64,000 nucleotides of DNA from Ancylobacter crimeensis (GCF_023016805.1 NZ_JALKCH010000001.1:1-64000); one strand, 5' to 3'; shown: positions 29,207-40,781, counted from the stretch's first letter. Made by a program: numbers and translations. Notes: generated by a model from the sequence alone, not told the origin.

Positions 29207-29263
29207 ATCTCAACAGGTCGGGCGATGTCGGTCAATAGAAATCTATACGATAAGTAGATTTCT
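29207..29263 (-). promoter_or_regulatory. Promoter region and dyad upstream of tauA
   Basis: On the minus strand TTGACC (29235-29230) and TGAGAT (29212-29207) are 17 bp apart. Directly upstream is a perfect 9-bp inverted repeat, AGAAATCTA at 29237-29245 and TAGATTTCT at 29255-29263. Position next to -35 suits an activator or repressor site. The regulator is unknown. Confidence 0.4.
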
Positions 29264-29284
29264 CTAGGGCGCCGCGACGCGCGC

Positions 29285-31204
29285 TCACTCGCTGTCGAGG
29301 AGCTGCCGCAGCCGCAACGTCAGCTCGCGCGCGGTGTAGGGCTTTCTCAGCCATGCGCCATCGGCGGCCAGCTCGCGCCCGGCCACGCTGGGTTCGGAAT
29401 ACCCCGAGGTGAAGAGGATCTTCATGTCCGGCCGATGGTGGCGCACCTCGCGCGCCAGTTCGTCACCGGTCATGCCGCCGGGCATCACGATGTCGGTGAA
29501 GAGGAGCCGGATTTCGGGATGCTTCTCAAGCAAGGCGAGCGCTTCCTGCGCGTTCTGCGCCGGGATGACGGTGTAGCCGGCATCTTCCAGCCTCGCTACC
29601 GCAACCCGGCGCACGCGGGCATCATCCTCCACCACTAGGATCGTTTCATGCCCGCCCGGCAGATCCGCACCCGCCGGGCCGGCCTTTGCGTCGGCATCCT
29701 CCCTGGCGGCGCCGGCCGGTAGGAACAGGCGCACGCAGGTGCCCCTGTCCATTTCGCTGTAGAGCTGGACGTGGCCGCCCGACTGCTTGACGAAACCATA
29801 GACCATGGACAGCCCCAACCCGGTGCCGGAGCCGACGGCCTTGGTTGTGAAGAAGGGCTCGAAGGCGCGCTGCTTCACGTCCGCCGTCATGCCGGTGCCG
29901 GTGTCGGACACCGAAATCACCACGTAGTCCCCGGTCCGCACTTCCGGATACATGCGGGCGTAGTCGACATCGATGCGGGTGCGCGACACCTCGATCGACA
30001 GCAGTCCCCCGCGCTGCATGGCATCGCGGGCGTTCAGCGCGAGATTCAGCAGCGCGTTCTGGAGCTGGCTCGAATCGACCAACGCCAGATTCGAGGCGCC
30101 GGTGATGGTGGTGCGAAGCTGCACCGTTTCGCCCAGCGTGCGGCGCAACAGGCCGCTGAAGTTCGACAGGAGTTGCCCGACATCGTTGAGCTGGGCATTA
30201 AGCGGCTGTCGGCGGCCGAAGGCGAGCAGTTGTCCGGTCAGCTTGGCGCCGTCGCCCGCCGCGTCCTGCGCCTCGCGCAGCAGCACCCGTTGGCGCTCGT
30301 CGGTGAGCCGGGCTTCCAGCATTTCGAGATTGCCGCTGATGACGGTCAGCAGATTGTTGAAGTCATGCGCCAAGCCGCCGGTGAGCTGGCCGACCGCTTC
30401 CATCTTCTGAGCCTGCCGGAGTTCCTCCTCCATCCGCTGCCGGCTGGTGAGGTCTCGGATGAAGCCGGTGAAGATGCGCGTGCCGTTGGCGATGGCCTCG
30501 CCGATGGCGAGCTCCATGGGAAAGCTCTCGCCATCCTTGCGCATGCCGGTGACCACGCGGCCATAACCGATGATGCGGCGCTCGCCGGTGTTCAGATAAC
30601 GGTGGATGTAGCTGTCGTGCGCTCCCTTATCGGGCTGCGGCATCAGCAGCGAGACGTTCTGCCCGCAGGCCTCCGCGGCGGTATAGCCGAAGAGCTGCTC
30701 GGCCGCGGTGCTGAAGGAGGTGATGATGCCTGCCTCGTCGATCACCACCACCGCCTCGGGCACGGTGTCGAGGATCGAGCGCAGATGCGCCTCGCGGGCG
30801 AGCAGGTCGGCCTGCGCATTGCGCAGGTCGCTGACGTCGATATTGGTTTCGACGATCGCGCGTTTCGCCTCGGTGCCTGCTTCGTCCTCCGAATGCAGCG
30901 CCGTCCAGCGACTGGCGACGTACAGGCGGTTGCCGAATCTGTCGCGCTGTTCGAGCTGGCCCTTCCACGTCTCGTGCCGGAGCAGATGGTCTCGGATTAC
31001 CTCGAGCGGCTGGGGAAAAACGGTGCACAGCAGCTCATGGGCGACAGCGCCAAGGGCCTCCTCGCGCAACCAGCCGTAAAGCTCCTCGCACCCGGTGCTC
31101 CAGCCCGTGATGATGCCGTCGAAGCCATGCACGATGATGTTGGCGCCGTCGAGCACGCGCACGATCTCGTCGAGGCTTCGCCCGCTCGTCACCGTGGGAT
31201 GCAT
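29285..31204 (-). CDS. FixL-type hybrid oxygen sensor kinase
   Basis: 639 residues. PAS1 (about 10-130) is followed by a heme-PAS (about 140-250). It keeps the key FixL residues: proximal heme ligand His196 (AHDSYIHRY), Arg202 and distal Arg216 ([10 protein letters not shown]), matching His200, Arg206 and Arg220 of B. japonicum FixL with the same spacing. Then HisKA with His280 ([11 protein letters not shown]), HATPase_c and a C-terminal REC ([11 protein letters not shown]). The receiver tail makes it a hybrid FixL like hFixL of Rhizobium etli. O2 binding should inhibit the kinase. It lies 27 bp downstream of the fixK-like gene on the same strand. Confidence 0.88.
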   Translation of the reverse strand: MHPTVTSGRSLDEIVRVLDGANIIVHGFDGIITGWSTGCEELYGWLREEALGAVAHELLCTVFPQPLEVIRDHLLRHETWKGQLEQRDRFGNRLYVASRWTALHSEDEAGTEAKRAIVETNIDVSDLRNAQADLLAREAHLRSILDTVPEAVVVIDEAGIITSFSTAAEQLFGYTAAEACGQNVSLLMPQPDKGAHDSYIHRYLNTGERRIIGYGRVVTGMRKDGESFPMELAIGEAIANGTRIFTGFIRDLTSRQRMEEELRQAQKMEAVGQLTGGLAHDFNNLLTVISGNLEMLEARLTDERQRVLLREAQDAAGDGAKLTGQLLAFGRRQPLNAQLNDVGQLLSNFSGLLRRTLGETVQLRTTITGASNLALVDSSQLQNALLNLALNARDAMQRGGLLSIEVSRTRIDVDYARMYPEVRTGDYVVISVSDTGTGMTADVKQRAFEPFFTTKAVGSGTGLGLSMVYGFVKQSGGHVQLYSEMDRGTCVRLFLPAGAAREDADAKAGPAGADLPGGHETILVVEDDARVRRVAVARLEDAGYTVIPAQNAQEALALLEKHPEIRLLFTDIVMPGGMTGDELAREVRHHRPDMKILFTSGYSEPSVAGRELAADGAWLRKPYTARELTLRLRQLLDSE

Positions 31205-31231
31205 GGTGAGGGTCGTCCTTCGTCTGCCGTG

Positions 31232-32008
31232 TCAATGCGGCCACACCGCCCGCCGCACCGCGCCGGCTTCCGGCACGCCGGTCTCGCCGCTGCTGTCGTC
31301 TTCGTCGCATTCGCCGGCCAGCACGGCAAGGGTGCGCAGCTTGCGGACGAGGATCGTGTGGCGCCCGTTCGGCTCGATCACGCCACGCTGGGTGAGGCGG
31401 GTCATGGTGCGGGAGACCGTTTCGATGGTGAGGCCGAGATAGTCCGCCATGTCGAGCCGCGTCATCGGGATCTCGACCAGCGGCGCGCCCGCAACGCTCT
31501 TGAGCCGACGCGCGCTCACCAGCAGGAAGCTGGCGACCCGTTCCTCGGCGGTCTTGCGGGCGAGCAGCACCATCTGGTCCTGCGCAGCGGCCATCTCGTC
31601 GCAGAGCTGGGCGAAGAGCTGGGGGCGCAGCTCCGGCGAGCTGTGGATCTCGCTCTGGAACCGGTTGCGGGCGAAGCGCCGCAGCTTCACGGGAGTCACA
31701 GCCTCGGCGGTATAGAGATAGTGCCGCTCAAGCGACACCCCGACGAGATCGCCGGGATAGAGGAAGCCGGTGATGACGCGCCGCCCGTCATTCATCATGC
31801 GGAACACGCGCAACACGCCGTCCACGACCTCGAACACATGCGCCGCCGTGTCGCCCTCCCAGAAAACCGCCGCCCCGGCCTCGAAACGTTCCACCGGCTG
31901 CCGGGCGAACAGCGACGAAAGGCTCGGCGCTCCTTCCGCGGCAAGGCTTTCCGGCGTCTCGCGGCGCAGGGCCGGTTCGTGGTTGGAAAGGGCGCTTTCG
32001 ATATACAT
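31232..32008 (-). CDS. FixK-type Crp/Fnr family regulator
   Basis: 258 residues: cyclic-nucleotide-binding fold (about 30-150; AGAAVFWEGDTAAHVFEVVDG) and a C-terminal HTH with the recognition helix TIETVSRTMTRL. The E..SR pattern reads TTGAN4-type half sites. The N-terminal cysteines that bind the Fe-S cluster in FNR are lacking, as in FixK. It would activate microoxic genes. A K-box-like repeat lies 91-106 bp upstream. Followed by the hybrid FixL gene in a likely operon. Confidence 0.88.
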   Translation of the reverse strand: MYIESALSNHEPALRRETPESLAAEGAPSLSSLFARQPVERFEAGAAVFWEGDTAAHVFEVVDGVLRVFRMMNDGRRVITGFLYPGDLVGVSLERHYLYTAEAVTPVKLRRFARNRFQSEIHSSPELRPQLFAQLCDEMAAAQDQMVLLARKTAEERVASFLLVSARRLKSVAGAPLVEIPMTRLDMADYLGLTIETVSRTMTRLTQRGVIEPNGRHTILVRKLRTLAVLAGECDEDDSSGETGVPEAGAVRRAVWPH

Positions 32009-32098
32009 GGCTGGCTCCCGGACCGCTTGCGTATGTCCACGAGTTCACCTGCGCCGCGTGACGGGGGATCGCCGCCCGTGTTACCGTTGGCGAAGTTT

Positions 32099-32114
32099 TG
32101 TAGCAGATTGTAAC
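32099..32114 (-). promoter_or_regulatory. K-box-like FxkR binding site
   Basis: On the minus strand the sequence is GTTACA-N4-GCTACA, one base off the K-box direct repeat GTTACA-N4-GTTACA recalled for R. etli fixK promoters. It lies in the divergent gap between the fixK-like and OmpR-type genes, upstream of the fixK-like gene. It also overlaps a possible -10 (TGTAAC) of the rightward regulator gene, so autoregulation is possible. Confidence 0.55.
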
Positions 32115-32148
32115 CGCGACCTTCCCAGGCAGAAACGCACGAAACGGA

Positions 32149-32883
32149 ATGACGGACGCTAGCGCGGGCAGCGGTCGCATCCTGGTGGTGGACGACGATC
32201 CCCGTATTCGCCAGATGCTGACCCGCTATTTCGAGGATGAGGGCTATTCCATTACCGCCGTTCCCGATGGCGGGGGCTTGCGCCGCAGCCTTCAGTCGGC
32301 GGTGTTCGACATCATCCTGCTCGATCTCATGCTGCCGGGCGGGGAGGACGGGCTCTCGCTGGCGCGGGAGATCCGTCTCACCTCCGACATTCCCATCATC
32401 ATGCTGACCGGGCGCGACGACGTGGTCGACAAGATCGTCGGGCTGGAGGTCGGGGCGGATGACTACATCGCCAAGCCCTTCCATCTGCGGGAGGTTCTGG
32501 CGCGGTTGAAGACCGTGCTGCGCCGCCGCCGGCCTCCGGTACCCGTTGCCGCGCCAGCTCCCGGAAACGGGGTGCTGCGTTTCGAGGGTTGGTCGCTGGA
32601 TCCCGGGCGGCGTCAGCTGCTCGATGGGTCCGGTGCCGAAGTGCCTCTGACGACAGGGGAATTCGACATGCTGCTGGTGCTGGCGCGCCAGCCGGGTCGG
32701 GTGTTCACCCGCGAGATGCTGATGGATCTGACCCGCGCCCGAAACTGGGACGCCTATGACCGGACCATCGATTCGCAGATCGCCCGGCTGCGCCGCAAGA
32801 TCGAGCCGGACCTGCGCAACCCGACGCTGATCAAGTCGGTGCGCGGGGTTGGCTATGTGTTCACCGGACGGGCGGTGGGCTGA
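32149..32883 (+). CDS. OmpR-type response regulator, FxkR-like
   Basis: 244 residues. The receiver domain has acidic pocket DDD at 15-17, phospho-Asp59 (IILLDLMLPG) and Lys in YIAKPF. A C-terminal winged helix (about 140-240) ends KSVRGVGYVFTG. It is divergent from the FixK-type gene and near a hybrid FixL. In R. etli, hFixL signals to FxkR, an OmpR-type regulator that activates fixK, so this is the probable equivalent (inference). No classical FixJ-type (LuxR-HTH) regulator lies here. Its 3' end overlaps the convergent small gene by 23 bp. Confidence 0.85.
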   Translation: MTDASAGSGRILVVDDDPRIRQMLTRYFEDEGYSITAVPDGGGLRRSLQSAVFDIILLDLMLPGGEDGLSLAREIRLTSDIPIIMLTGRDDVVDKIVGLEVGADDYIAKPFHLREVLARLKTVLRRRRPPVPVAAPAPGNGVLRFEGWSLDPGRRQLLDGSGAEVPLTTGEFDMLLVLARQPGRVFTREMLMDLTRARNWDAYDRTIDSQIARLRRKIEPDLRNPTLIKSVRGVGYVFTGRAVG

Positions 32884-33346
32884 GGAGGCTTTCCCCCGGC
32901 AGCCGGAGCCCTGCGTCGCACGCGACGTACTCCTCGTCGGAAAAAGCGCTCTCCGTGCCGAGGCGGCGCCAGGCGGTGGGGTGATGCTTCCAGATGCGCA
33001 GCGGGCATCCGCCATGCTGGCCGGTGAGTCCAGTGAGGTGGGTAGTGAGTGCAGCCTCGACCCCTTCCGGGTCGGCCGCACTCGCGGCGAGGAGGACCGG
33101 CACCTCGATCACCGGGCCGCCTCCGGGAATCTGCCGCGCCTGCGCCATGCACAGCCCCTGGACATAGGCGCGCGGATTGCAGACCACCACGGCGCTGCAC
33201 GACCGCGCGCGGCAGGGCGCGCTCAACGTCCGGCAGAAATCCCGCCAGTCCGACAAATCGAGGCCGGGGGCGATGAGACGCATCAGCGTGTAGGCTTGGT
33301 CCACCCGGGCGGGATGGAGCGGCTCGATCCGATAGGTGCCGGGCAT
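32861..33346 (-). CDS. Possible GNAT-like protein, FixK-box associated
   Basis: 161 residues. I do not recognise a specific family. The layout (YRIEPLHPARVDQAYTLMR at the start; VVVCNPRAYVQGLCMA as a central strand pair; VPVLLAASAADPEGVEAALTTHL) resembles an N-acetyltransferase fold, but the acetyl-CoA loop is not clear. AAGAGG precedes ATG 33346. A perfect FixK/FNR-type palindrome lies 125 bp upstream, so low-oxygen control is likely. Convergent with the FxkR-like gene. Confidence 0.55.
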   Translation of the reverse strand: MPGTYRIEPLHPARVDQAYTLMRLIAPGLDLSDWRDFCRTLSAPCRARSCSAVVVCNPRAYVQGLCMAQARQIPGGGPVIEVPVLLAASAADPEGVEAALTTHLTGLTGQHGGCPLRIWKHHPTAWRRLGTESAFSDEEYVACDAGLRLPGESLLSPPPVR

Positions 33347-33470
33347 GGCGCGCCTCTTGAGGAATGGCCGGCCGCCATCGGACGCCCCCGCGCGATAGCG
33401 GTGGCGGGCAGCGCGGTCGGGTTCTGCCTGTGCGGAGGCTCATTGGTTCCATGGTGCGCGCGCGGACGCG

Positions 33471-33484
33471 TTGACGTGCGTCAA
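33471..33484. promoter_or_regulatory. FixK/FNR box
   Basis: TTGACGTGCGTCAA has perfect arms TTGAC/GTCAA around N4. It lies between the divergent small gene (start 33346, minus) and ppx/gppA (start 33687, plus). Distance favours the small gene; neither side shows a strong -10 at the expected spacing. It is a likely target of the FixK-type protein encoded 1.5 kb away. Confidence 0.6.
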
Positions 33485-33686
33485 GCGGAACCCGGCGACG
33501 TTTGGCGCGCGCCCGGAAAGGGATTGCCCCTCGGCCGAACGGCACGAATGGCGCTCCTTCCTGCGGCCTTGCCATTGCGCAGGAGGCCCGCGGTGCTTAC
33601 ACTTTTCCGTAACATGTGCCGAGCTCATCTCGCCCCGCTTTCGCCAAGGCGCCCCGCTGCCGAATCTGTGTGCCGGGTGGTGTGCC

Positions 33687-34838
33687 ATGGCTGACGATCT
33701 GCAAACCCAGGCGTCTCCTCCGGTCGACCGGTTCGGCCGGGAGGAGCGAGGGGCGGATTCCGCCCGCGCGCCTGCTCCTTCCGCGGCTCCGTGGCACCAT
33801 GGCCGGCGGCATCGGGGCGGGCGGCCCGGGGCGCCGGGCGAGCGGCCCGAGCCGTGTTATGCCGCGCTCGATCTCGGCACCAATAATTGCCGCCTGCTGA
33901 TCGCCAAGCCGACCGGCTCCGGCTTCCGCGTGGTCGACGCCTTTTCCCGCATCGTCCGGCTCGGCGAGGGGCTGATCGGTTCCGGTCGGCTCGGCGATGC
34001 CGCCATGGGCCGGGCGATCGACGCGCTCGGCGTGTGCGCCGGCAAGATCGGCGGGCGTCGCATCGCTCATGCCCGTCTCATCGCGACCGAGGCCTGCCGC
34101 GCGGCGGCGAATGGCGATCATTTCATTTCCCGCGTCGAACGCGAGACCGGCCTGAAGCTGGAGATCGTCGATCGCGAGACCGAGGCCCGGCTTGCCGCGG
34201 TCGGTTGCACGCCGCTGGTGGATCCACGTTCGGATGGGGCGGTGCTGTTCGACATCGGCGGCGGTTCGACCGAAGTGGTGTGGCTCGACCGGGTCGACAC
34301 AAATGACGACGGCCCGCCCGCCGCGGTGATCCGTGCCTGGGTGTCGGTGCCGCTCGGCGTCGTCTCCATGGCCGAGCGCCATGGCGGCGTGCAGGTGACG
34401 CACGAGAATTTCGAGGCCATGGTCAACGAATTCCGTCCGCATCTGGGAGGGTTCGTCGCTGCCGTCGGTGCGCATGATTGCGGGCGCCTGCATCTGCTCG
34501 GCACCTCCGGGACGGTGACGACCATCGCCGGCGTGCATCTCGACCTGCCGCGCTACGACCGGTCGCAGGTCGACGGCACCTGGCTCGGCGCCGGGCAGGT
34601 TGCTGCGGTGGTGGATCGGCTGCTCGCCATGCCGTTCGCCGAGCGCGTCGCCAATCCCTGTATCGGGGCCGAGCGCGCCGATCTCGTGCTGGCGGGCTGC
34701 GCCATTCTCGAAGCCGTGCGCCGCTGCTTCCCGTGTGACCGGCTGCGCGTGGCCGATCGCGGCCTGCGCGAAGGCATTCTCGTCGAGCTGATGCGCGCCG
34801 ACGGGGTCTGGAACCGTTCCGTCGAGGACCATCCGTGA
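33687..34838 (+). CDS. Exopolyphosphatase / pppGpp phosphatase family
   Basis: 383 residues of the Ppx/GppA fold (ASKHA). Phosphate-1 motif [32 protein letters not shown], phosphate-2 [10 protein letters not shown] and [11 protein letters not shown] are all present. The first 50 residues are Pro/Arg-rich and probably disordered. Family members degrade polyphosphate or hydrolyse pppGpp. ATG 33687 is used; the 5' extension is unlike the family. The stop overlaps the GTG of rlmE by 4 bp, a pairing that, from memory, is common in alphaproteobacteria. Confidence 0.9.
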   Translation: MADDLQTQASPPVDRFGREERGADSARAPAPSAAPWHHGRRHRGGRPGAPGERPEPCYAALDLGTNNCRLLIAKPTGSGFRVVDAFSRIVRLGEGLIGSGRLGDAAMGRAIDALGVCAGKIGGRRIAHARLIATEACRAAANGDHFISRVERETGLKLEIVDRETEARLAAVGCTPLVDPRSDGAVLFDIGGGSTEVVWLDRVDTNDDGPPAAVIRAWVSVPLGVVSMAERHGGVQVTHENFEAMVNEFRPHLGGFVAAVGAHDCGRLHLLGTSGTVTTIAGVHLDLPRYDRSQVDGTWLGAGQVAAVVDRLLAMPFAERVANPCIGAERADLVLAGCAILEAVRRCFPCDRLRVADRGLREGILVELMRADGVWNRSVEDHP

Positions 34839-35605
34839 ACGATCGCTCGAAGACGCCGGGCCGCGCTCCCACCGGGGAGGGCCGTCCCGAGAGCCGTCCG
34901 CTGAAGGTGCGGCTGAAGAAGGCCCGCTCGCTGACCTCCTCGTCGCAGAAATGGCTGCAGCGCCAGCTCAACGACCCCTATGTCGCGCGCGCCAAGCGCG
35001 AAGGCTGGCGCTCGCGTGCCGCCTTCAAGCTGATCGAGATCGACGACCGGCTGAAGATGCTGAAGCCCGGCCTGCGGGTGGTGGATCTCGGCGCCGCCCC
35101 CGGCGGCTGGAGTCAGGTCGCGGCGCAGCGGGTGAAGGCGGAGGAAGGGCGCGGCAAGGTGGTCGCCATCGACCTGCTGGAGATCGACCCCGTGGCCGGC
35201 GTCGACTTCGCCCAGATGGACTTCCTCGAAGCCGATGCGCCCGAGCGGCTGAAGGCGATGCTCGGCGGCCCCGCCGACGTGGTGCTCTCCGACATGGCGG
35301 CCAACACCACCGGCCACCGGGCGACGGACCATCTGCGCATCGTCGGCCTCGTCGAACTCGCCATCGACTTCGCCCGGCAGGTCCTGGCGCCCGGCGGCTC
35401 CTTTCTCGCCAAGGTGTTTCAGGGCGGCACCGAAGGCACGCTGCTCACCGAGCTGAAGCGCGACTTCGCGGTGGTGAAGCACATCAAGCCGCAGGCCAGC
35501 CGGCAGGATTCGGCCGAGCTTTATGTGGTGGCGACCGGGTTCCGGGGGCGGCAGGCGCAGGATTTGAGCGCGGCGAAGGATTCGGACGAGGCCGACGAGG
35601 CCTGA
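34835..35605 (+). CDS. rlmE: 23S rRNA U2552 2'-O-methyltransferase RlmE
   Basis: 256 residues. After a basic N-terminal tail (residues 1-45) comes the FtsJ fold: [21 protein letters not shown]-binding [27 protein letters not shown] and [11 protein letters not shown] catalytic residues fit these positions. It methylates the A-loop of 23S rRNA in the 50S subunit. The GTG start overlaps the ppx stop. The C-terminal acidic tail (SDEADEA) is an extension common in the order. Confidence 0.95.
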   Translation: MNDRSKTPGRAPTGEGRPESRPLKVRLKKARSLTSSSQKWLQRQLNDPYVARAKREGWRSRAAFKLIEIDDRLKMLKPGLRVVDLGAAPGGWSQVAAQRVKAEEGRGKVVAIDLLEIDPVAGVDFAQMDFLEADAPERLKAMLGGPADVVLSDMAANTTGHRATDHLRIVGLVELAIDFARQVLAPGGSFLAKVFQGGTEGTLLTELKRDFAVVKHIKPQASRQDSAELYVVATGFRGRQAQDLSAAKDSDEADEA

Positions 35606-35738
35606 ACGCCGTCCGGGCACGGGTCGCTACATCCGGACGGGCAAGGCCGGCCGAAGCATGTCTCGCGCGCCCGCTACGGGTAGAAGCGCAATGGCGAGTA
35701 TGGGCAAGCCCCGCCTTCACGCCCCGCCTTCACGCGCT

Positions 35739-37181
35739 TCACGCCGTCGTGCCGACCTCGCCCTCGGCTGCGGGCGCGGCGGCGGCCTTTGCGCGCGCGG
35801 GGGCGCGGCCGGAGAGTTCGGCGCCGGCGTCGGCGGGCAGGCGGATGTAGAAGAACACCGAGACGATGCCGATCAGCGCCACCACGCAGAAAGCGACGTG
35901 GAAATCGCCGAGCAGGATCTGCGTGTCGCCGCGCGTGGCGCGCATCGCTTCCAGCACCATCGCCGCCACCGCGACGCCCATCGAGATCGACACCTGCTGG
36001 GCGACGCTGGCGAAGCTGGTGGCGCGGCTCATGGCGTCCGGCTCGACATCGGCATAGGAGAGCGCGTTGGTGCTGGTGAATTGCAGCGAGCGGAAGAAGC
36101 CGCCGGCCAGCAGGCAGACCATCATCACCACCGGCGACATGCCCGGCGCGAACAGCGCCGAGGCGGCGATGAAGACGCAGCTGATGAAGGCGTTCACCAC
36201 CAGCACCCGGCGGAAGCCGAACAGGCGGATGATCGGCCCGGCGGTCATCTTCATGGTCATCGCACCGGCGGCGGAGGCGAAGGTCACGAGGCCGGAGGCA
36301 AAGGGTGTGAGGCCGAAGGAGAGCTGCAGCATCAGCGGCAGCAGGAACGGCACCGCGCCGATGCCGATGCGGAAGAATGAGGCCCCGATCACCCCGGCGC
36401 GGAAGGTGGGGATGCGCAGCAGCTTGAGATCGAGGATCGGCCGGTCGATCCCACGGGCGTGCCGCACATAGAAGACCATCGTCACCGCGCCGAGCGCGAA
36501 CACGCCGATGGCGATCTTCGGGCTGACCGCTTCCTGTCCCAGCAGCGCGGCGCCGAAGACGAGGCCGGCCAGCCCGACGCCCGACAGCAGCATGCCCGAC
36601 AGGTCGAGCGGCGGCACGTCCTCCTCGCGGATGTCGGCGATGAAGCGGGTGGCGAGCAGCACGCCGAGGACGCCGATGGGAATGTTGATGAAGAAGATGA
36701 AGCGCCAGTCGAAATAGGTGGTGATGAAGCCGCCCAGCGGCGGCCCCAGCACCGGCCCCAGCAGCGCCGGCACGGTGAGCCAGGCCAGCGCGTTGACGAG
36801 ATCGTTCTTCGGTACCGTGCGCAGGATGACCAGCCGCCCCACCGGCACCATCATCGCCCCGCCCATGCCCTGAAGGATGCGGAAGGCGACGAATTCCGGC
36901 AGCGAATGGGCGAGCCCGCACAGCAGCGAGCCGAGGGTGAACACGACGATGGCGCTGCGGAACACTGTCCGCGCGCCGAACCGGTCCGCCATCCACCCGC
37001 TGGCAGGGATGAAGACGGCGAGGCTGAGCAGATAGGAGGTCAGCGCCAGCTTGAGTGCGATCGGGTCCTCATGAAGGTCGATCGCGATCGCCGGCAGCGA
37101 GGTGGAGAGCACCGTCGAATCGAGCTGCTCCATGAAGAGCGCGCAGGCGACGATCAGAGGGACGAGGCGTTCGGTACGCAC
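35739..37181 (-). CDS. DHA2-family MFS multidrug exporter
   Basis: 480 residues and about 14 TM helices. Motif A-like WMADRFGARTVF, motif C-like GPVLGPPLGGFITTYFDWRFIFFINIPIG and the N-terminal ALFMEQLDSTVLSTSLPAIA place it in the EmrB/QacA (DHA2) group. It would export drugs by proton antiport. It starts at GTG 37181. No adaptor (EmrA) gene or regulator is adjacent. The 133-bp gap to rlmE (convergent) holds no gene. Confidence 0.92.
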   Translation of the reverse strand: MRTERLVPLIVACALFMEQLDSTVLSTSLPAIAIDLHEDPIALKLALTSYLLSLAVFIPASGWMADRFGARTVFRSAIVVFTLGSLLCGLAHSLPEFVAFRILQGMGGAMMVPVGRLVILRTVPKNDLVNALAWLTVPALLGPVLGPPLGGFITTYFDWRFIFFINIPIGVLGVLLATRFIADIREEDVPPLDLSGMLLSGVGLAGLVFGAALLGQEAVSPKIAIGVFALGAVTMVFYVRHARGIDRPILDLKLLRIPTFRAGVIGASFFRIGIGAVPFLLPLMLQLSFGLTPFASGLVTFASAAGAMTMKMTAGPIIRLFGFRRVLVVNAFISCVFIAASALFAPGMSPVVMMVCLLAGGFFRSLQFTSTNALSYADVEPDAMSRATSFASVAQQVSISMGVAVAAMVLEAMRATRGDTQILLGDFHVAFCVVALIGIVSVFFYIRLPADAGAELSGRAPARAKAAAAPAAEGEVGTTA

Positions 37182-39072
<1,891 letters not shown>

Positions 39073-39079
39073 GGGGAGG

Positions 39080-39103
39080 GCCGGGCACGCCCGGCTTCGT
39101 CTT
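39080..39103 (+). terminator. Candidate guaB terminator
   Basis: GCCGGGC and GCCCGGC separated by 2 bp form a stem 8 nt after the guaB stop. TTCGTCTTTC follows. The T run is broken, so it is a moderate intrinsic terminator candidate. Confidence 0.4.
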
Positions 39104-39347
39104 TCGAGCTGCGCATGTCCGGCTGGCACGAAGCGGAAAGCCGGCGACCTGCCGGGCGCGTCTCCGGCACGGCAGGTGGAAATCGCTACCGGAAGCGGCA
39201 AGGAATCCGGCTATGCCTGCACCGATATGCCGGTGCGCGCATGGCGGGGGCCATCACGGCGGCGGGATGACGGCGCCCCCATTCCCGCCGTCGCCGCGGG
39301 TGCGAAGCTCGTGCTGGCATCGTCCGGGCGCCGGAAGGGGGTCTCGT

Positions 39348-39791
39348 TCAGGCCTTCCGGGCCTTCTCCGCCAGTTCCTCGAACTCGGCGCGGATCTTCT
39401 CCAGATCCTTCTCGTCCAGCTCCTCGAGATCCAGCAGCACCTCGCGGGGGCCGTCCAGCTTTGAGATGAGCTCGTCGAGCTTGATCTGCAGCGCGGCGGT
39501 GTCGCGGTTCTGGCTGTTCTGGATCACGAACACCATCAGGAAGGTGATGATGGTGGTCGAGGTGTTGATGACGAGCTGCCAGGTGTCGTTGAAGCCGAAG
39601 ATCGGGCCGCTGAGGCCCCACACCACGATCAGCCCGACCGCAATCACGAAGGTTACCGGCTTGCCGGCATAGGCCGCCACCGCCTGCGAGAAGCGGGTGA
39701 ACAGCGAACGCTTCGGCTTGTTGCTGCACTGTTGTCCGGGTTCCGGGGATGTACCGGAGGAGGCATCGGCGGTCGAAAGCGTGTCAGCCAT
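39348..39791 (-). CDS. Low-affinity iron permease family protein
   Basis: 147 residues. Two TM helices (about 57-77 and 85-107; VIAVGLIVVWGLSGPIFG and INTSTTIITFLMVFVI) are followed by the family's IQNSQNRDTAALQIKLDELI segment and an acidic coiled-coil tail. This is the small Fet4-like (PF04120) group; an iron role is assigned by family only. ATG 39791 with GGAGCAGG upstream is preferred over 39830. Confidence 0.85.
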   Translation of the reverse strand: MADTLSTADASSGTSPEPGQQCSNKPKRSLFTRFSQAVAAYAGKPVTFVIAVGLIVVWGLSGPIFGFNDTWQLVINTSTTIITFLMVFVIQNSQNRDTAALQIKLDELISKLDGPREVLLDLEELDEKDLEKIRAEFEELAEKARKA

Positions 39792-40302
39792 GGGTCCTGC
39801 TCCCGAAAGGGTGCCTGACAACCGCGCCACCCGGCGGCGGGTTCCTTATAAGCAACTGGCGGAGCGGGGTTTTTAGGCTAACCTTGGGGAATGCACGGCG
39901 CCGCGCTGGCCGACAGTTTATGGGCCGCTCCTGCCGCAGGTGCGGCACCCTCGCCCTCGGGAGGAGAGGGTTGCGGTGAGGGGCTGGCCGGCCGCGGGTT
40001 GTCCGTTCCCGGCTCAACCCGGCCTTCGTGTCGTGAGATGGGCGAGGGCCCTGTCCCTTGGCGGCCTAAGGCTACCCCCGCCTCACCACCCCGGCGCCCA
40101 TCCGCCGGGCCGCCCACAGCGCCGGACTTGTGTTCGCGGACCGTTCCTCCCGTGCCGGCAGATCTCTCCCGTCCCGACAGGTCCCACCCGTGCCGGCAGA
40201 GACCGACGCGCGCCGACCATCCGCGGCGCGTCTCCCCAGGCCGGCCGGAGCGCCCTATCTTGTCTCCACCCGCGATCCCGCTGAGCCCCGGAGCCGCCCC
40301 TC
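39792..40302. other. Intergenic region with GC-rich low-complexity DNA
   Basis: About 510 bp. It contains a CCCTCxCCCTCGGGAGGAGAGGGTTGCG-type segment (about 39949-39980) of the kind found as dispersed intergenic repeats in alphaproteobacteria. Several C-rich tracts and short repeats (CCGTGCCGGCAGA at about 40150-40201, twice) follow. Open frames here are compositional; no gene is supported. Confidence 0.35.
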
Positions 40303-40731
40303 ATGACCGTGCCCGCCATCATGCTGCCCGTCTTCATCCAGGTGGCGCTGACCTTCGCCATCCTGTTCCTGCTCGGCCCGCGCCGGGGCCGGGCGCTCAA
40401 GGCCGGGGACGTGAAGGGCGATCCGCTTCTGGACGACGGCGCCTGGCCCGCCAGCGTCCGGCAGGCCTCCAATTCCTTCCGCAACCAGTTCGAGATTCCG
40501 GTGCTGTTCTACGCGCTCACGGCCTTCGCCATGATCGCGCACAAGGCGGACCTCATCTTCGTCGTGCTGGCCTGGGTGTTCGTGCTGAGCCGCATCGGCC
40601 ATGCGTTCGTCCACCTCACCTCGAACGACATCCGCCTGCGCTTTCCGCTGTTTCTCGTCGGCGTGGTTGTTCTTCTCGTGATGTGGGTGCTATTTGCGCT
40701 CTCGATCCTGTTCGCCCCCGTCCTTCCCTGA
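40303..40731 (+). CDS. MAPEG family membrane protein
   Basis: 142 residues, four predicted TM helices. The hallmarks RQASNSFRNQFEIPVLFYAL and VFVLSRIGHAFVHLTSND match the prokaryotic MAPEG group related to microsomal glutathione transferases. Bacterial members are poorly characterised. It precedes the rsmB-like gene by 50 bp in the same direction. Confidence 0.88.
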   Translation: MTVPAIMLPVFIQVALTFAILFLLGPRRGRALKAGDVKGDPLLDDGAWPASVRQASNSFRNQFEIPVLFYALTAFAMIAHKADLIFVVLAWVFVLSRIGHAFVHLTSNDIRLRFPLFLVGVVVLLVMWVLFALSILFAPVLP

Positions 40732-40781
40732 TGCCAGCGGCCGCGCCGCCGGCCGGGTTCGGACTGCATCTGGAGTGTCTT

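Noticed and set aside
29771-32113. 780-codon frame antisense to the FixL/FixK genes
   Set aside because: Both minus-strand genes carry complete domain motifs; the opposite frame has none.
33590-33620. Second K-box-like pair (TTACA and GTAACA) before ppx
   Set aside because: The two halves are in the wrong orientation and spacing for a GTTACA-N4-GTTACA repeat.
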